Below, in pieces: positions 19,542-29,111 of a stretch of 50,622 bases of DNA. How positions within the stretch are numbered: the stretch's first letter is position 1; the number at the start of each line of letters is the position of its first letter. Location: contig JAUVZY010000021.1 in NCBI GenBank assembly GCA_030602315.1, positions 1-50,622 on the forward strand. The letters are read 5' to 3'. The DNA is from Pseudomonadaceae bacterium. Lineage in GTDB: Bacteria; Pseudomonadota; Gammaproteobacteria; Pseudomonadales; Pseudomonadaceae. The notes under the pieces were generated by a model. That model had not been told where the DNA came from. It did not search any database and saw nothing but the letters and a program-made list of their open reading frames with translations. A program made the position numbers and the translations under genes.

Positions 19542-20399
19542 ATGCGCCTGATCATCGTCAGCGGTCGCTCCGGCTCAGGCAAGAGCACCGCTCTCGACGT
19601 TCTGGAAGACAACGGCTTCTATTGCATCGACAACCTGCCTGCCGGACTGCTGCCAGAGCTTTCCGAGCGCGCGCTGCTGCATACCGAATCGCTGCAACCG
19701 TCGGTCGCCGTCTCGATCGACGCACGTAATCTACCCAGTCAGATCCAGCGCTTTCCAGAACTGCTCGAACAGGTACGCGCGCGGCATATCCAGTGCGACG
19801 TGCTGTATCTGGATGCCGCTGACAACACGCTGCTCAAGCGTTTTTCGGAAACCCGCCGGCGCCACCCGCTGACCAGCGAGAGCCGCTCGCTGGCCGAGGC
19901 GATTCACGACGAAGAGCTGCTGCTGGCGCCGATCGCCGATCTGGCTGACCTCAAGATCGACACCACCCACCTAAACCTTTATCAGCTGGGTGACATGATA
20001 AAGCTGCGCCTGCTGGAGCAGCCGGCGGCGGGCACCGCATTTCTGATCGAATCGTTCGGTTTTAAACGCGGCATGCCGGTGGATGCCGATCTGGTGTTCG
20101 ACGTGCGCTGCCTGCCCAACCCTTACTGGAAGGCCGAGTTGCGCCCCTTCACCGGTCGCGACCAGGCCGTCATTGATTACCTCAGCGCCCACACGGAGGT
20201 CGAGGAGTTCTATCAGGACACCTTCGCCTACCTCGACAAATGGCTACCACGACTGGCGGCCGGCAACCGCGCCTACGTGACCGTGGCCATCGGCTGTACC
20301 GGCGGCCAGCATCGCTCGGTGTACCTGGTGGAACGCTTGGGGCGTGAGCTCAAAGGGCGCCTGAGAAATATCCAGGTCCGTCATCGGGAGCTCGTCTGA
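19542..20399 (+). CDS. rapZ: RNase adapter / nucleotide-binding protein RapZ (YvcJ family)
   Basis: 285 residues from ATG 19542; an open frame extending to 19275 overlaps ptsN out of frame and is rejected. The N terminus has Walker [15 protein letters not shown]; the C-terminal domain has [16 protein letters not shown]. In E. coli RapZ binds the sRNA GlmZ and recruits RNase E to tune glmS. The function in pseudomonads, where the GlmYZ system is not known, is unclear. Location between ptsN and ptsO is the conserved arrangement. Confidence 0.95.
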   Translation: MRLIIVSGRSGSGKSTALDVLEDNGFYCIDNLPAGLLPELSERALLHTESLQPSVAVSIDARNLPSQIQRFPELLEQVRARHIQCDVLYLDAADNTLLKRFSETRRRHPLTSESRSLAEAIHDEELLLAPIADLADLKIDTTHLNLYQLGDMIKLRLLEQPAAGTAFLIESFGFKRGMPVDADLVFDVRCLPNPYWKAELRPFTGRDQAVIDYLSAHTEVEEFYQDTFAYLDKWLPRLAAGNRAYVTVAIGCTGGQHRSVYLVERLGRELKGRLRNIQVRHRELV

Positions 20400-20449
20400 T
20401 GCCGCAATGCTGTCTTCCACCCCCGCAGCCACCTGCCCACCCCTGACCT

Positions 20450-20722
20450 ATGCCCGCCCGCGAAGTTCTGATTATCAACAAGCTCGGCCTGCATGCCCGC
20501 GCCGCCGCCAAGTTCGTCGGTGTGGCCAATCAGTTTCCGTGCGAGGTCAAGATCGGGCGAACGCCTGACAGCCTGGTCAACGGCAAGAACATCATGGCGG
20601 TGATGATGCTCGCGGCCAGCAAAGGCACGCCGATCCAGTTGTGGACGGACGGCGAACAGGCCGAAGAGGCCTTGCAGGCGCTGATCGCGCTGATCGACGA
20701 CTACTTCGAAGAAGGCGAGTAA
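20450..20722 (+). CDS. ptsO: HPr-like phosphocarrier protein NPr
   Basis: 90 residues. The phosphoacceptor histidine is in KLGLHARAAAKFV (about residue 17). At the position of the regulatory serine of Gram-positive HPr the sequence is NGKNIMAV, with Asn, so regulation by HPr kinase is not expected. NPr passes phosphate from PtsP to PtsN. It is the last gene of the rpoN cluster and is followed by a GC stem-loop at 20730-20752. Confidence 0.95.
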   Translation: MPAREVLIINKLGLHARAAAKFVGVANQFPCEVKIGRTPDSLVNGKNIMAVMMLAASKGTPIQLWTDGEQAEEALQALIALIDDYFEEGE

Positions 20723-20729
20723 CGTCAGC

Positions 20730-20752
20730 CGGCAACCGATCGCCGGTTGCCG
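20730..20752 (+). terminator. Stem-loop after ptsO (weak terminator candidate)
   Basis: CGGCAACCG (20730-20738) pairs perfectly with CGGTTGCCG (20744-20752) around a 5-nt loop, 7 bp after the ptsO stop. No T-run follows, so it may be an mRNA-stabilising end or a site for factor-dependent termination. The remaining 65 bp before the convergent pmbA stop show nothing else. Confidence 0.4.
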
Positions 20753-20817
20753 CTGCCAATTCGAGCGAGGCGCGGCAGGGCGAGTCAGCGCATGATCTGG
20801 CCCACCGAACCGGCCTG

Positions 20818-22164
20818 TCAGCGCCCGGCCACCGTCATCCGCTCGACCAGCACCGAGCCGGTGTGGATGTTGCCGCGGGTTTCGAGATCGCTACCGACGG
20901 CTACGATCTGACGGAACATGTCCCGCAGATTCCCCGCGATGGTGACCTCTTGCACCGGAAACTGGATCTCGCCATTTTCTACCCAGTAACCGCCGGCGCC
21001 ACGTGAATAATCACCGGTCACCAGATTGAGCCCCTGCCCCATCAGCTCGGTGACCAGCAGACCTCGCCCCATTTGCCTCAGCAGCGCCGTCTGGTCGTCC
21101 GCACCGTGGCTGACGAACAGGTTATGCACGCCGCCGGCATTCGCCGTGCTAGGCAGCCCGAGCTTGCGCCCGGAGTAGGTACCAAGCGCATAGGACACCA
21201 GTCGGCCATCCTCCACGAAGGCCTTGTCGAAAGTGGCCAGGCCGTCACCGTCATACGCGGCGCTGCCGAGCGCCCGACGCAGATGAGGGCGCTCATCCAG
21301 CCGCATCCATTCGGGAAACAACTGCTGACCGAGGGCGCCTTCGAGGAACGAGGACTTGCGGTAGAGATTGCCGCCGGAAATCGCCGCGAGGAAATGTCCA
21401 ATCAGGCCAGTCGCCACTTCGGCGGCGAACAGCACCGGCACCTCGCAGGTCGGCACCGGCCGCGCGCCCAACCGACGTACGGCGCGATCCGCCGCCCGGC
21501 GACCGATTTGCTGCGGGTCAGCCAGCTCGGCACCAATGCGCTTGACGTCATAACAATAGTCCCGCTGCATCTGGCCCTCGCTCTCGGCGATCATCACGCA
21601 GCTGAGGCTGTGGCGGGTGCTGCAGTAGCTGCCGATGAAGCCGTGGCTGTTGCCATAGGCGCGCGCGCCACGGTGGGTGTTGAGGCTGGTGCCGTCGGCA
21701 TTCTGGATGCGCGCATCACGCTCGAAGGCCGCCGCCTCGCATGCCAGGGCAGTATCGATGGCGCGTTCGGGATCGATATTCCAGGGATGGAAGAGATCAA
21801 GGTCCGGCAGATCGCGGGCCATCAGCGCAGCGTCGGCCAGACCGGCGAAGGGGTCTGCCGAGGTGTGCCTGGCGATCGCCAGGGCGGCGGCGACAGTTTC
21901 CCGGATCGCTTCCGGCCCGCTGCTGGTGGTACTCGCCGATCCCTTGCTCTGACCCACATAGAGGGTGATGCCAAAGCCCTGGTCGCGGTTGAACTCGACC
22001 GTCTCGACTTCCTGCTGGCGCACAGTGACCGACAGCCCCTGCTCCATCGATACCGAAACCTCCGAGGCCGTGGCACCCTGGCGGCGGGCTTCGTCGATGA
22101 TCTGCTGTACCCGATCCTGCAGGCCGCCAAGATCCTGCGGCCCGATTCCGTCAATCTCGCTCAT
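20818..22164 (-). CDS. pmbA: Metalloprotease-associated protein TldE/PmbA
   Basis: 448 residues, ATG 22164 with GGAG 6 nt upstream. It is a member of the TldD/TldE family without the HExxxH motif, so it is the non-zinc partner. Landmarks include [27 protein letters not shown], and C-terminal [12 protein letters not shown] followed by [16 protein letters not shown]. TldD-TldE forms a heterodimeric protease that degrades unfolded peptides and, in E. coli, matures microcin B17 and destabilises the CcdA antitoxin. The partner tldD lies 760 bp away on the same strand, separated by the oppositely oriented darP gene. Confidence 0.95.
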   Translation of the reverse strand: MSEIDGIGPQDLGGLQDRVQQIIDEARRQGATASEVSVSMEQGLSVTVRQQEVETVEFNRDQGFGITLYVGQSKGSASTTSSGPEAIRETVAAALAIARHTSADPFAGLADAALMARDLPDLDLFHPWNIDPERAIDTALACEAAAFERDARIQNADGTSLNTHRGARAYGNSHGFIGSYCSTRHSLSCVMIAESEGQMQRDYCYDVKRIGAELADPQQIGRRAADRAVRRLGARPVPTCEVPVLFAAEVATGLIGHFLAAISGGNLYRKSSFLEGALGQQLFPEWMRLDERPHLRRALGSAAYDGDGLATFDKAFVEDGRLVSYALGTYSGRKLGLPSTANAGGVHNLFVSHGADDQTALLRQMGRGLLVTELMGQGLNLVTGDYSRGAGGYWVENGEIQFPVQEVTIAGNLRDMFRQIVAVGSDLETRGNIHTGSVLVERMTVAGR

Positions 22165-22228
22165 ATGTACTCCAAACCCGCTTAGGCATCACCGTGACCG
22201 ATGCGGACGCATGGCCGACCACGGCTGC

Positions 22229-22237
22229 TGTTATCAT
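22229..22237 (+). promoter_or_regulatory. Candidate extended -10 promoter of darP
   Basis: TGtTATCAT (22229-22237) is an extended -10 element without a good -35, in the 100-bp space between divergent pmbA and darP. The predicted leader is about 20 nt before the darP ATG. Confidence 0.4.
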
Positions 22238-22264
22238 GGCGACGTTTCCAACTGGACCATCCCC

Positions 22265-22786
22265 ATGTCTGATTTTTCCGCTGCCGACGATACCGGCGAA
22301 AAGAGCAAGACGCAGGTCAAACGTGAACTCCAGGCCCTGCAGGACCTGGGCGAGCGCCTGACCACGCTCAAACCGGAGACCATCGACCGCCTGCCGCTCT
22401 CCGACGCGCTGCGCAAGGCACTGGCCGACGCGCCGAAGCACAAGGCGCACATCGCCCGCAAACGCCACATCCAGTACATCGGCAAGCTGATGCGCGGCCA
22501 GGATATCGAGGCAATCGTCGCGCTCGTCGACCAACTGGACGCCTCCACCCGCCAATACAACGAACGCTTCCACGCTCTGGAACGTTGGCGCGACCGCCTG
22601 CTCGCCGACGGCGACAGCGCGGTGGATGCTTTCGTCAGCGACTACCCTGACGGCGATCGCCAGCACCTGCGCGGCCTGATACGCCAGGCCCAGCATGAAG
22701 CGGCGCGCAATCAACCGCCCGCCGCCGCGCGCAAGCTTTTCAAGTACATCCGCGACCTGGACGAGACCAAGCGGGGTCTGCGCTAA
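22265..22786 (+). CDS. darP: Ribosome biogenesis factor DarP (YjgA, DUF615)
   Basis: 173 residues from ATG 22265 ([20 protein letters not shown]). An open extension to 21965 overlaps pmbA on the other strand and is rejected. The protein is highly charged and helical: [36 protein letters not shown] and [18 protein letters not shown]. DarP/YjgA associates with late 50S precursors and promotes maturation near the peptidyl-transferase centre. It lies between the two Tld genes, as in P. aeruginosa. Confidence 0.93.
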   Translation: MSDFSAADDTGEKSKTQVKRELQALQDLGERLTTLKPETIDRLPLSDALRKALADAPKHKAHIARKRHIQYIGKLMRGQDIEAIVALVDQLDASTRQYNERFHALERWRDRLLADGDSAVDAFVSDYPDGDRQHLRGLIRQAQHEAARNQPPAAARKLFKYIRDLDETKRGLR

Positions 22787-22848
22787 AGCAGCCGCACGCC
22801 AAGCGGATAGCAAGACAACGCCAGCATCGTCGAGCTCTCCGCTGTTGG

Positions 22849-22911
22849 CTGAGGCCTGAAGCCCTGAAGCGACATCGACGTCTGCTTATTCTTCAAGCTT
22901 CAAGCGCTCAG
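22849..22911. repeat. Heptamer-phased imperfect inverted repeat between darP and tldD
   Basis: The right half reads CTTCAAG-CTTCAAG-CGCTCAG (22891-22911), then CTTCCAG. The left half (CTGAGGCCTGAAGCCCTGAAG from 22849) is its imperfect reverse complement. The unit resembles AGCTTGA-type 7-mers also present at 32691-32777 and 37290-37310. It sits at a convergent gene junction where no other terminator is seen; the rest of the 138-bp space is featureless. Confidence 0.5.
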
Positions 22912-22924
22912 CTTCCAGCCTGCC

Positions 22925-24367
22925 TCAGGCGCCCGTCCCACCCACGGTGATCGCGTCGATCTTCAAGGTTGGCTGACCGACACCCACCGGCACCGACTGA
23001 CCGTCCTTGCCGCAAGTTCCGACACCACTGTCCAGGCTGAGGTCGTTGCCCACCATCGAGACGCGGGTCATCACGTCCGGACCGTTGCCAATCAGCGTGG
23101 CCCCCTTCACGGGTGTGGTGACGCGTCCGTCCTCGATCAGATAGGCCTCGCTGGTAGAGAACACGAACTTGCCGCTGGTGATATCCACCTGGCCACCGCC
23201 CAGGCTGGCGCAGTAGATGCCCTTTTTCACCGAGGCGATGATCTCCTGCGGATCGCTGGCGCCGGCCAGCATGTAGGTGTTGGTCATGCGCGGCATCGGC
23301 AGGTGCGCGTACGACTCACGCCGCCCGTTGCCCGTGGGCGCACCCCCCATCAGGCGGGCATTGAGCTTGTCCTGCATGTAGCCCTTGAGCACGCCGTTCT
23401 CGATCAGCGTGGTGCACTGGCTTTGCGTACCCTCGTCATCCACCGTCAGAGAACCGCGCCGGTTGGCCAGGGTTCCGTCATCGACGATGGTGCACAGGCT
23501 CGAGGCGACCTGCTGGCCGACCCGACCGCTATAAGCCGAGCTGCCCTTGCGGTTGAAATCCCCCTCCAGGCCGTGGCCCACCGCTTCGTGCAGCAGCACC
23601 CCGGACCAACCCGGGCCGAGCACCACTTCCATGCTGCCCGCCGGTGCCGGAACGGCTTCGAGGTTCACCAGCGCCTGACGTACCGCTTCACGCGCATACT
23701 CCATCACCCGGTCGCCTTCGAGGAAATAGCGATAGCCGACGCGACCGCCGCCACCCTGGCCGCCGCGCTCGCGTCGCCCGTTCTGTTCGACGATCACACT
23801 GACATTGAAACGCACCAGCGGACGGATGTCCGCGGCCAGACTGCCGTCCAGCGCGGCCACCAGTACATGATCCCAGACGCCTGCCAGGCTCACGGTCACC
23901 TGTTTGATACGCGGATCGAGCGCGCGGGTAGCTTCGTCGACCCGCTTGAGCAGGGCCACTTTGGCCGCCCGGTCAAGATCGTCCAGCGGATTGCCCTGCC
24001 CATACAGCGGGACAAAAGCGCCCGGCTGTGCCAACGCCACGGTCGCCGTCTGCCCCGCCCGGGCAATCGATCGGGCGGCCTGCGCGGCCTGACGCAGCGC
24101 ATCGGCGGTGATCGCGTTGCTGTAGGCGAAACCGCACTTCTCACCCGATAGCGCGCGCACACCGACACCCTGCTCAAGATGAAAGCCGCCTTCCTTGACG
24201 ATGCCGTCTTCCAGCACCCAGGACTCGGTGATCTGGTCCTGGAAATAGAGGTCCGCGGCATCGATGCCGGGACCGGCCAGCTCGCCCAGCAACGCCGGCA
24301 GGTCATCCAGCGCGAGGCCACCGGGGCCCAGCAGGCGATTGCTCGCCGTTAACAGCAGATCAGTCAT
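22925..24367 (-). CDS. tldD: Zinc metalloprotease TldD
   Basis: 480 residues from ATG 24367 ([20 protein letters not shown]), family length. The metal motif [11 protein letters not shown] (H260, E261, H265) is intact, and the conserved cysteine of GTCGKDGQ near the C terminus can complete the site. It acts in the cytoplasm with TldE, admitting only unfolded peptides into a closed chamber. It lies 2 bp after the nitrilase-family gene and is probably co-transcribed with the mre-rng-yhdP series. There is no peptide precursor gene nearby that would point to a modified-peptide pathway. Confidence 0.96.
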   Translation of the reverse strand: MTDLLLTASNRLLGPGGLALDDLPALLGELAGPGIDAADLYFQDQITESWVLEDGIVKEGGFHLEQGVGVRALSGEKCGFAYSNAITADALRQAAQAARSIARAGQTATVALAQPGAFVPLYGQGNPLDDLDRAAKVALLKRVDEATRALDPRIKQVTVSLAGVWDHVLVAALDGSLAADIRPLVRFNVSVIVEQNGRRERGGQGGGGRVGYRYFLEGDRVMEYAREAVRQALVNLEAVPAPAGSMEVVLGPGWSGVLLHEAVGHGLEGDFNRKGSSAYSGRVGQQVASSLCTIVDDGTLANRRGSLTVDDEGTQSQCTTLIENGVLKGYMQDKLNARLMGGAPTGNGRRESYAHLPMPRMTNTYMLAGASDPQEIIASVKKGIYCASLGGGQVDITSGKFVFSTSEAYLIEDGRVTTPVKGATLIGNGPDVMTRVSMVGNDLSLDSGVGTCGKDGQSVPVGVGQPTLKIDAITVGGTGA

Positions 24368-24369
24368 AG

Positions 24370-25218
24370 TCACTCCGAAGCGGCCGCGCCGGGCAGGCAC
24401 GGCGGACAAAACCGTCGGTGAGCGAGCACCGGCATGCGCTGGCGAATGGCCTCTTGCTCGGCGGGGTCACGCACCACCACCAAGGCGGCCTCACCTTGCG
24501 CCTGTTCGCAGAGTAGCCGACCCCACGGATCGACGATAGCCGAATGGCCATGCGTCTCCCGCCCACCCGGATGGCTACCGCCCTGCCCTGCCGCCAGGAG
24601 ATAGCACTGGGTTTCGATGGCGCGTGCCCGTATCAGCGTCTGCCAGTGCGCCTCGCCGGTAACTCGGGTAAACGCCGAGGGCGCGCTGATCAGTTGGGCC
24701 CCGGCCAGGCGCAGCGCGGTATACAGCTCGGGGAAGCGCAGGTCGTAGCACACCGTCAGCCCGAGGCGACCGACCGGGGTGTCGGCAACCACCACTTGGC
24801 CGCCGAAGGCGTAGTCATCGGACTCGCGATAGCGCCCGCGCGCATCGGCCACATCGACGTCAAACAGGTGCAGTTTGTCGTAGCGCGCCACACGGGCGCC
24901 CTGGTCGTCCACCAGCAGCGAGCAGGCGCGCGGCCGGCCCTCAGGGTCACCGTCCGGAGGCAGCGGCAAGGTGCCGGCGACGATCCACAGCCCCAGCTCG
25001 CGCGCGCTCTGGCTCAGCCAGGGCAGGATCGGCCCTTCGCCACGCGCTTCCGCGCGGCCCAGCGCCGGCAGATCGGGCCGGCCCATGGCGGCGAAGTTTT
25101 CCGGCAGCACAGCCAGACGCGCGCCCTGCGCGGCCGCCTGCTCAAGCAGCAGGCGGGCCCGCGCCAGGTTGGCGGCGACATCGGCCTGCGACACCAGCTG
25201 AATCACGGCAAGCGACAT
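24370..25218 (-). CDS. Nitrilase-superfamily amidohydrolase (Nit/NIT2-like)
   Basis: 282 residues from ATG 25218 ([20 protein letters not shown]). The carbon-nitrogen hydrolase triad is visible: E40 (AVLPENFA), K115 (YDKLHLFD) and C157 ([11 protein letters not shown]). Closest family knowledge is Nit1/NIT2 enzymes, which hydrolyse deaminated glutathione or omega-amides as metabolite repair; the substrate here is inferred. The C terminus has [10 protein letters not shown], with two cysteines that are unusual for the family. It lies between yhdP (34 bp) and tldD (2 bp), as in P. aeruginosa. Confidence 0.9.
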   Translation of the reverse strand: MSLAVIQLVSQADVAANLARARLLLEQAAAQGARLAVLPENFAAMGRPDLPALGRAEARGEGPILPWLSQSARELGLWIVAGTLPLPPDGDPEGRPRACSLLVDDQGARVARYDKLHLFDVDVADARGRYRESDDYAFGGQVVVADTPVGRLGLTVCYDLRFPELYTALRLAGAQLISAPSAFTRVTGEAHWQTLIRARAIETQCYLLAAGQGGSHPGGRETHGHSAIVDPWGRLLCEQAQGEAALVVVRDPAEQEAIRQRMPVLAHRRFCPPCLPGAAASE

Positions 25219-25252
25219 GGCGGATCTCCGATGGGACAGGCGAACTGGCGGG

Positions 25253-28200
25253 CTAGTGGGGCTTCTCGAACGGTCGGTCGAAGCTGATTTCCGGCGATTG
25301 CCAGGGGCCCCGCACGTCGTACTGCACGGTGGCGAAGCGCGCCATGCGATCGCCCAGCACCCGGTCGGCCACCCACAGCGCGCCGGCGATGGCCGGTGCG
25401 CCGGCCAGAATCGCCGCCAGCGGCAGATTGTTGGTGACCGGCAAGGTAACCAGCAACTTGGCATCGATGCGATCGGCGGCCAGATCCAGGGTGCCGTTGA
25501 GCTCGAGATTGCTTGACGGCCCACTCAGCACCAGCGGCGTTTCGGTCCGATAGACGCCGGCATCGGCGGCGAGCACGCCGCGAACGCGGTCGTAGCTCAG
25601 GCCACGATCGAGCAGATCGGAAAAATCCAGCCGCAGACGCCGGCCAATCGAGTCGAAATTGAGCAGGCCGAATACCCGCAGGGCCTGCGCGCCGCCGTCG
25701 ACCTCGATGAAGCGGCCGTTGCGCAGGCTCGGCTCGAGCCGCCCGGAGAGCCGGGTGAAGCTGAAATGCGCGGGCGAGCCCGGCCAGCTGCCGTCCACGG
25801 CCAGGGCGAAACGCTCGCTGGCTGCCGAGCGGGCAAAGCCCCAGGCGACGAGCACCTCGCCGATGTCGCGGCCCGCCAGATTGCCCTGATAGCGAGTGCG
25901 CGAGGCGCCCCAGGTCATGGTGCCGCTCAGCTGGATGCCGCGCAGCTGCGCATTGATGTCGGTAATGCGTGCGCTGTCGGCCAGCGGCCGCAGGCGGGCG
26001 GCAAGCGCGCCAAAGCGTTCCTCACCACGCCACAGTTCGTCGATTTGCACATTCAGCGCCGGCAACCGGGCCGGATCGATCTCCGCCCAGGGATCCTCAG
26101 CGCTGGCGGGCTCTCCGACGGGCGCGGCTGGCAGACGCACGCTCGCCAGGTGCAGCGTGAGGATGTCGTCCGCGCGCGGGCCGCGCGTCAGCTCTCCGCG
26201 CACGCGCTCGCTCGCGACGCCGAGGCGCCAGCCCGCCGCGTCCTGGCGCAGGGTTGCCTGCAGGTCGTCGACGGACAAGCCGAAGCCAGTGAAGTGATCG
26301 ATGCTCAGCTGGGCCTCGCGCAGAAACGTCGGCGGAGCGAGCGCCCCGCGCCCCGCGGCAGGCGCCCCGGCCCCAGCCCCCGGCAGCCAGGCTCGCCAGG
26401 CCGCGAGATCCAGCTGGGGCAGACGGCCACGCACGACGAGCCCTGGCTGGGTCGGTAGACGGGCAGAGCCTCCGCCCAGGCGCAGCTCGCCGCGACCGCT
26501 GCGCCATTCGCCCGGCGGGGCCGCCAGCGCCAGCGAGGCGAGCTCGGCATAATCGGCACGGTAACGGCGCTCGGCCCCTTGTAGCGTCATGTGCAGACTG
26601 GCCTGGCGCCGACTGCCTGCGTCCTTGCCGAAGGGCTCGGGCAGATCGAGCGCCACGCCTTCCAGGGCAGACTCGATGCGCAACTGGCTGTCTGCGCCAT
26701 CGAGGGTCAATTGCAGCTGATAGGGCAAGCGACCACTGGCCGGCAACGGCTGGGGCAACGCCAGCCAGCGCTGCAATCGCTTCAGCTCGACGGCCCCGCG
26801 CGCTTCGATCCGGCTGGCGGGTCGCCGTGGCGTCCCGGTCGCCACCACCCGAGCGCTGACCCATTCGTTAAACAGCCGCGTGCGTATCGCCTGGCCGCTG
26901 AAGCCGGCCTCGCTGTCGTAGCGAAAGCGCCCCTCCAGCCGCTCGAGGCGCAGCGCGGGGCTGGGAATGTCCAGCAGCGCGCCCTGGGTGGTGAAGTCCA
27001 CCTGCACGCGCGGACGCTGATCGGCGTGCAAGGGGATTTCTAGTGACAGGGTGGTATTGGCCGTACCCTCGACCTGCCAGCCGTCGAACATCTCGGCCAG
27101 TCCCAGCGGCGACTCGCGCAGCAGCTGCAGCCCGTCCTGCAGCGGGCCAGCGAGACGGCCGTTCAGCTGCAGCCGCGGCGCCTGCCCGGCCTTGGGCGCG
27201 GCAATTTCGGCCGAGGCCTCCTGAACCTGGCTGTTCAGCACGCGGCCCTCGGCCAGACGTACACGCGTGTGTCCATTCTCGACCAGAATCTCGCCGCGTC
27301 CGTCGCGCAGCGCCGGCCAACCGGCGCGGTAGTCCAGCTCTGCCTCACGCACCTGGAAATAAAGTCCCAGGTGACGCGCATGCGCCGGGGCATCGGCGGC
27401 CAGCGCGCCCTGGTAGAGAAAATAACCCTGCTCGACGAGGCCGCCACGAATCGCCTCACCCAGCCACTCGTTGAGCGCCGGACTGAGCGCCGGCGAACGG
27501 CTGGGCAAAAACTGCCCGGCCAGACGCGCGTCCCCCTGGCGCAGGCCGACCCGCAGGTCCATGTAATCCTCGGCCTGCGGTGCGCGACGCAACCGGATAA
27601 GAAAATCCCCGGCCAACTCACCGACCTCACTCTGCACCTGCAGATACGGGGCGATCAGGCTGAAGGACTCGTCATCAACGGTCCAGCGCAAGCGGCCCCG
27701 GGCACTGCGCATGCGCCAGCCTTCGGGGAACAGGCGCGCCAGGTGCAGTGCGCTGTCGGGGGCATCGAGGCGCAGCTCGCCGGCGGCCAGATCACCTTGC
27801 ATAGCGCCGGCGACGTTATCTGCCGCCGGTACCCAGCCGTGATCGGCAAAACGCACCCCGGACAGGTTGAAGGCGTAGCTCAGGCGCTCGGCACCGACAA
27901 CTGCGGGCCGGTAATGCAGGTCGACGTTACGCAGCGTGCCGCTGGGCGCCAGGCCATGCAGCCACTCGCGGGCCAGCGGGGACAGCGGCGCCAGCGCCTC
28001 GACCAGCGGCACCAGGGGGCCAAGCTCCAGACGATCGGCCCATAGGTGCCAGCCGGTCTGCTCCTGATTGGCGACCAGACGCGCCTCACCCCAGCGCACG
28101 CCTTCATGCTCGAAAGCAAGGTTGTCCAGCAGCAGCCGATACCCTTCGGCATGCCGGTCGAGGTAGGCGGTGAGTCCGACATCGCCAAGCGTCACCGGGG

Positions 28201-29059
28201 CCTGTTCGGCCTGGCCAAGGGTGAGCTGTGGCGCATGCAGGCGCAGCACCGCCCGCTGCAGCGCGCCAGTCTGCCAGTGCAGCCAGGCTTCGCCCCCGGC
28301 CTTCATCTGCTCGACGCGCCACGGCTGGGCAAGGCGCGCGGGCAGCCACTCTGCCCACTGGCTCTGCGGCAGGTTGAGATAGGCGCGCACGCTGGCGTCC
28401 TGCCAGCGCTCGGCTTCGACCCGGGCCAGCAGGTTCAATGCGATCGGCTGGCCATCCGGCAACAGCCCACGCCCGTCCAGGCGCATCAGTGGTCCGGCGC
28501 TGGCCAGTTGCAGGTCGACATAGGTCAGGGTGCGCGGTTCGGCATCCTGCGGCTCGATGGTCAGCTGGCCGTTGTACAGGGTCAGCCGCGGCAAGCGCTG
28601 CAGGGCGGCGATCAACCCAGCAGGATCGGTTGCTTCACCCTCGCGCAGCGGCAGGCCGCGGACCTGCCAGCGGCCATCCGGCTGCTCGACCAACCCCAGG
28701 CTCGGTCCCTCGATCTCCACCGCGTAGACGACCGCGCGCCGCTGCCAGAGGCTCTGGCCCACATCGACGATGACGCGCAGGCGCTCAAGGCGCAGTGCGT
28801 CGTCACCCTCGCCGAGCAGCACGTCATGGGCCAGCAGATGCGGCGACAACCCTCGCCATTGTCCTTCCAGCCGCTCGATCCGCACCGGCATCTGCAGCGC
28901 CGCCGAGGCGCGTGCCTGCACCTCCTCCTGGTATTCGGCGACCAGCGGCACCAGCTGACGACCGAGACTGGCGTACAGCGCGAGCAGCAACACGCCGAGC
29001 ACGGCGAGCTGCAGCAGATGTCGCAGCACGCTGGTCACCAATCCGACCACCTGCCCCAT
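25253..29059 (-). CDS. yhdP: Large AsmA-like envelope protein YhdP (DUF3971)
   Basis: 1268 residues, matching the roughly 1270 of E. coli YhdP. One N-terminal membrane helix (about residues 8-28) is followed by a long periplasmic region made of repeated amphipathic beta segments. The C-terminal AsmA-like part includes LNFDSIGRRLRLDFSDL and LELNGTLDLAADRIDAKLLVTLPV. YhdP, TamB and YdbH are redundant bridge-like proteins that carry phospholipids to the outer membrane. It lies 52 bp after rng. Base composition is very high in GC, which produces many spurious reading frames on the other strand; none is credible. Confidence 0.93.
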   Translation of the reverse strand: MGQVVGLVTSVLRHLLQLAVLGVLLLALYASLGRQLVPLVAEYQEEVQARASAALQMPVRIERLEGQWRGLSPHLLAHDVLLGEGDDALRLERLRVIVDVGQSLWQRRAVVYAVEIEGPSLGLVEQPDGRWQVRGLPLREGEATDPAGLIAALQRLPRLTLYNGQLTIEPQDAEPRTLTYVDLQLASAGPLMRLDGRGLLPDGQPIALNLLARVEAERWQDASVRAYLNLPQSQWAEWLPARLAQPWRVEQMKAGGEAWLHWQTGALQRAVLRLHAPQLTLGQAEQAPVTLGDVGLTAYLDRHAEGYRLLLDNLAFEHEGVRWGEARLVANQEQTGWHLWADRLELGPLVPLVEALAPLSPLAREWLHGLAPSGTLRNVDLHYRPAVVGAERLSYAFNLSGVRFADHGWVPAADNVAGAMQGDLAAGELRLDAPDSALHLARLFPEGWRMRSARGRLRWTVDDESFSLIAPYLQVQSEVGELAGDFLIRLRRAPQAEDYMDLRVGLRQGDARLAGQFLPSRSPALSPALNEWLGEAIRGGLVEQGYFLYQGALAADAPAHARHLGLYFQVREAELDYRAGWPALRDGRGEILVENGHTRVRLAEGRVLNSQVQEASAEIAAPKAGQAPRLQLNGRLAGPLQDGLQLLRESPLGLAEMFDGWQVEGTANTTLSLEIPLHADQRPRVQVDFTTQGALLDIPSPALRLERLEGRFRYDSEAGFSGQAIRTRLFNEWVSARVVATGTPRRPASRIEARGAVELKRLQRWLALPQPLPASGRLPYQLQLTLDGADSQLRIESALEGVALDLPEPFGKDAGSRRQASLHMTLQGAERRYRADYAELASLALAAPPGEWRSGRGELRLGGGSARLPTQPGLVVRGRLPQLDLAAWRAWLPGAGAGAPAAGRGALAPPTFLREAQLSIDHFTGFGLSVDDLQATLRQDAAGWRLGVASERVRGELTRGPRADDILTLHLASVRLPAAPVGEPASAEDPWAEIDPARLPALNVQIDELWRGEERFGALAARLRPLADSARITDINAQLRGIQLSGTMTWGASRTRYQGNLAGRDIGEVLVAWGFARSAASERFALAVDGSWPGSPAHFSFTRLSGRLEPSLRNGRFIEVDGGAQALRVFGLLNFDSIGRRLRLDFSDLLDRGLSYDRVRGVLAADAGVYRTETPLVLSGPSSNLELNGTLDLAADRIDAKLLVTLPVTNNLPLAAILAGAPAIAGALWVADRVLGDRMARFATVQYDVRGPWQSPEISFDRPFEKPH

Positions 29060-29111
29060 TCAACTCACCCCCGGCGCACGCCCGCCGGCGCCCAACGCCC
29101 GCACAGCCTCA

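Noticed and set aside
22187..22264. In-frame upstream extension of darP
   Set aside because: The extension reads through the pmbA start region and a candidate promoter; the family start is ATG 22265.
20818..24367. TldD/TldE as part of a modified-peptide (microcin-like) cluster
   Set aside because: No small precursor gene, cyclodehydratase or exporter is nearby; the genes are housekeeping in pseudomonads.
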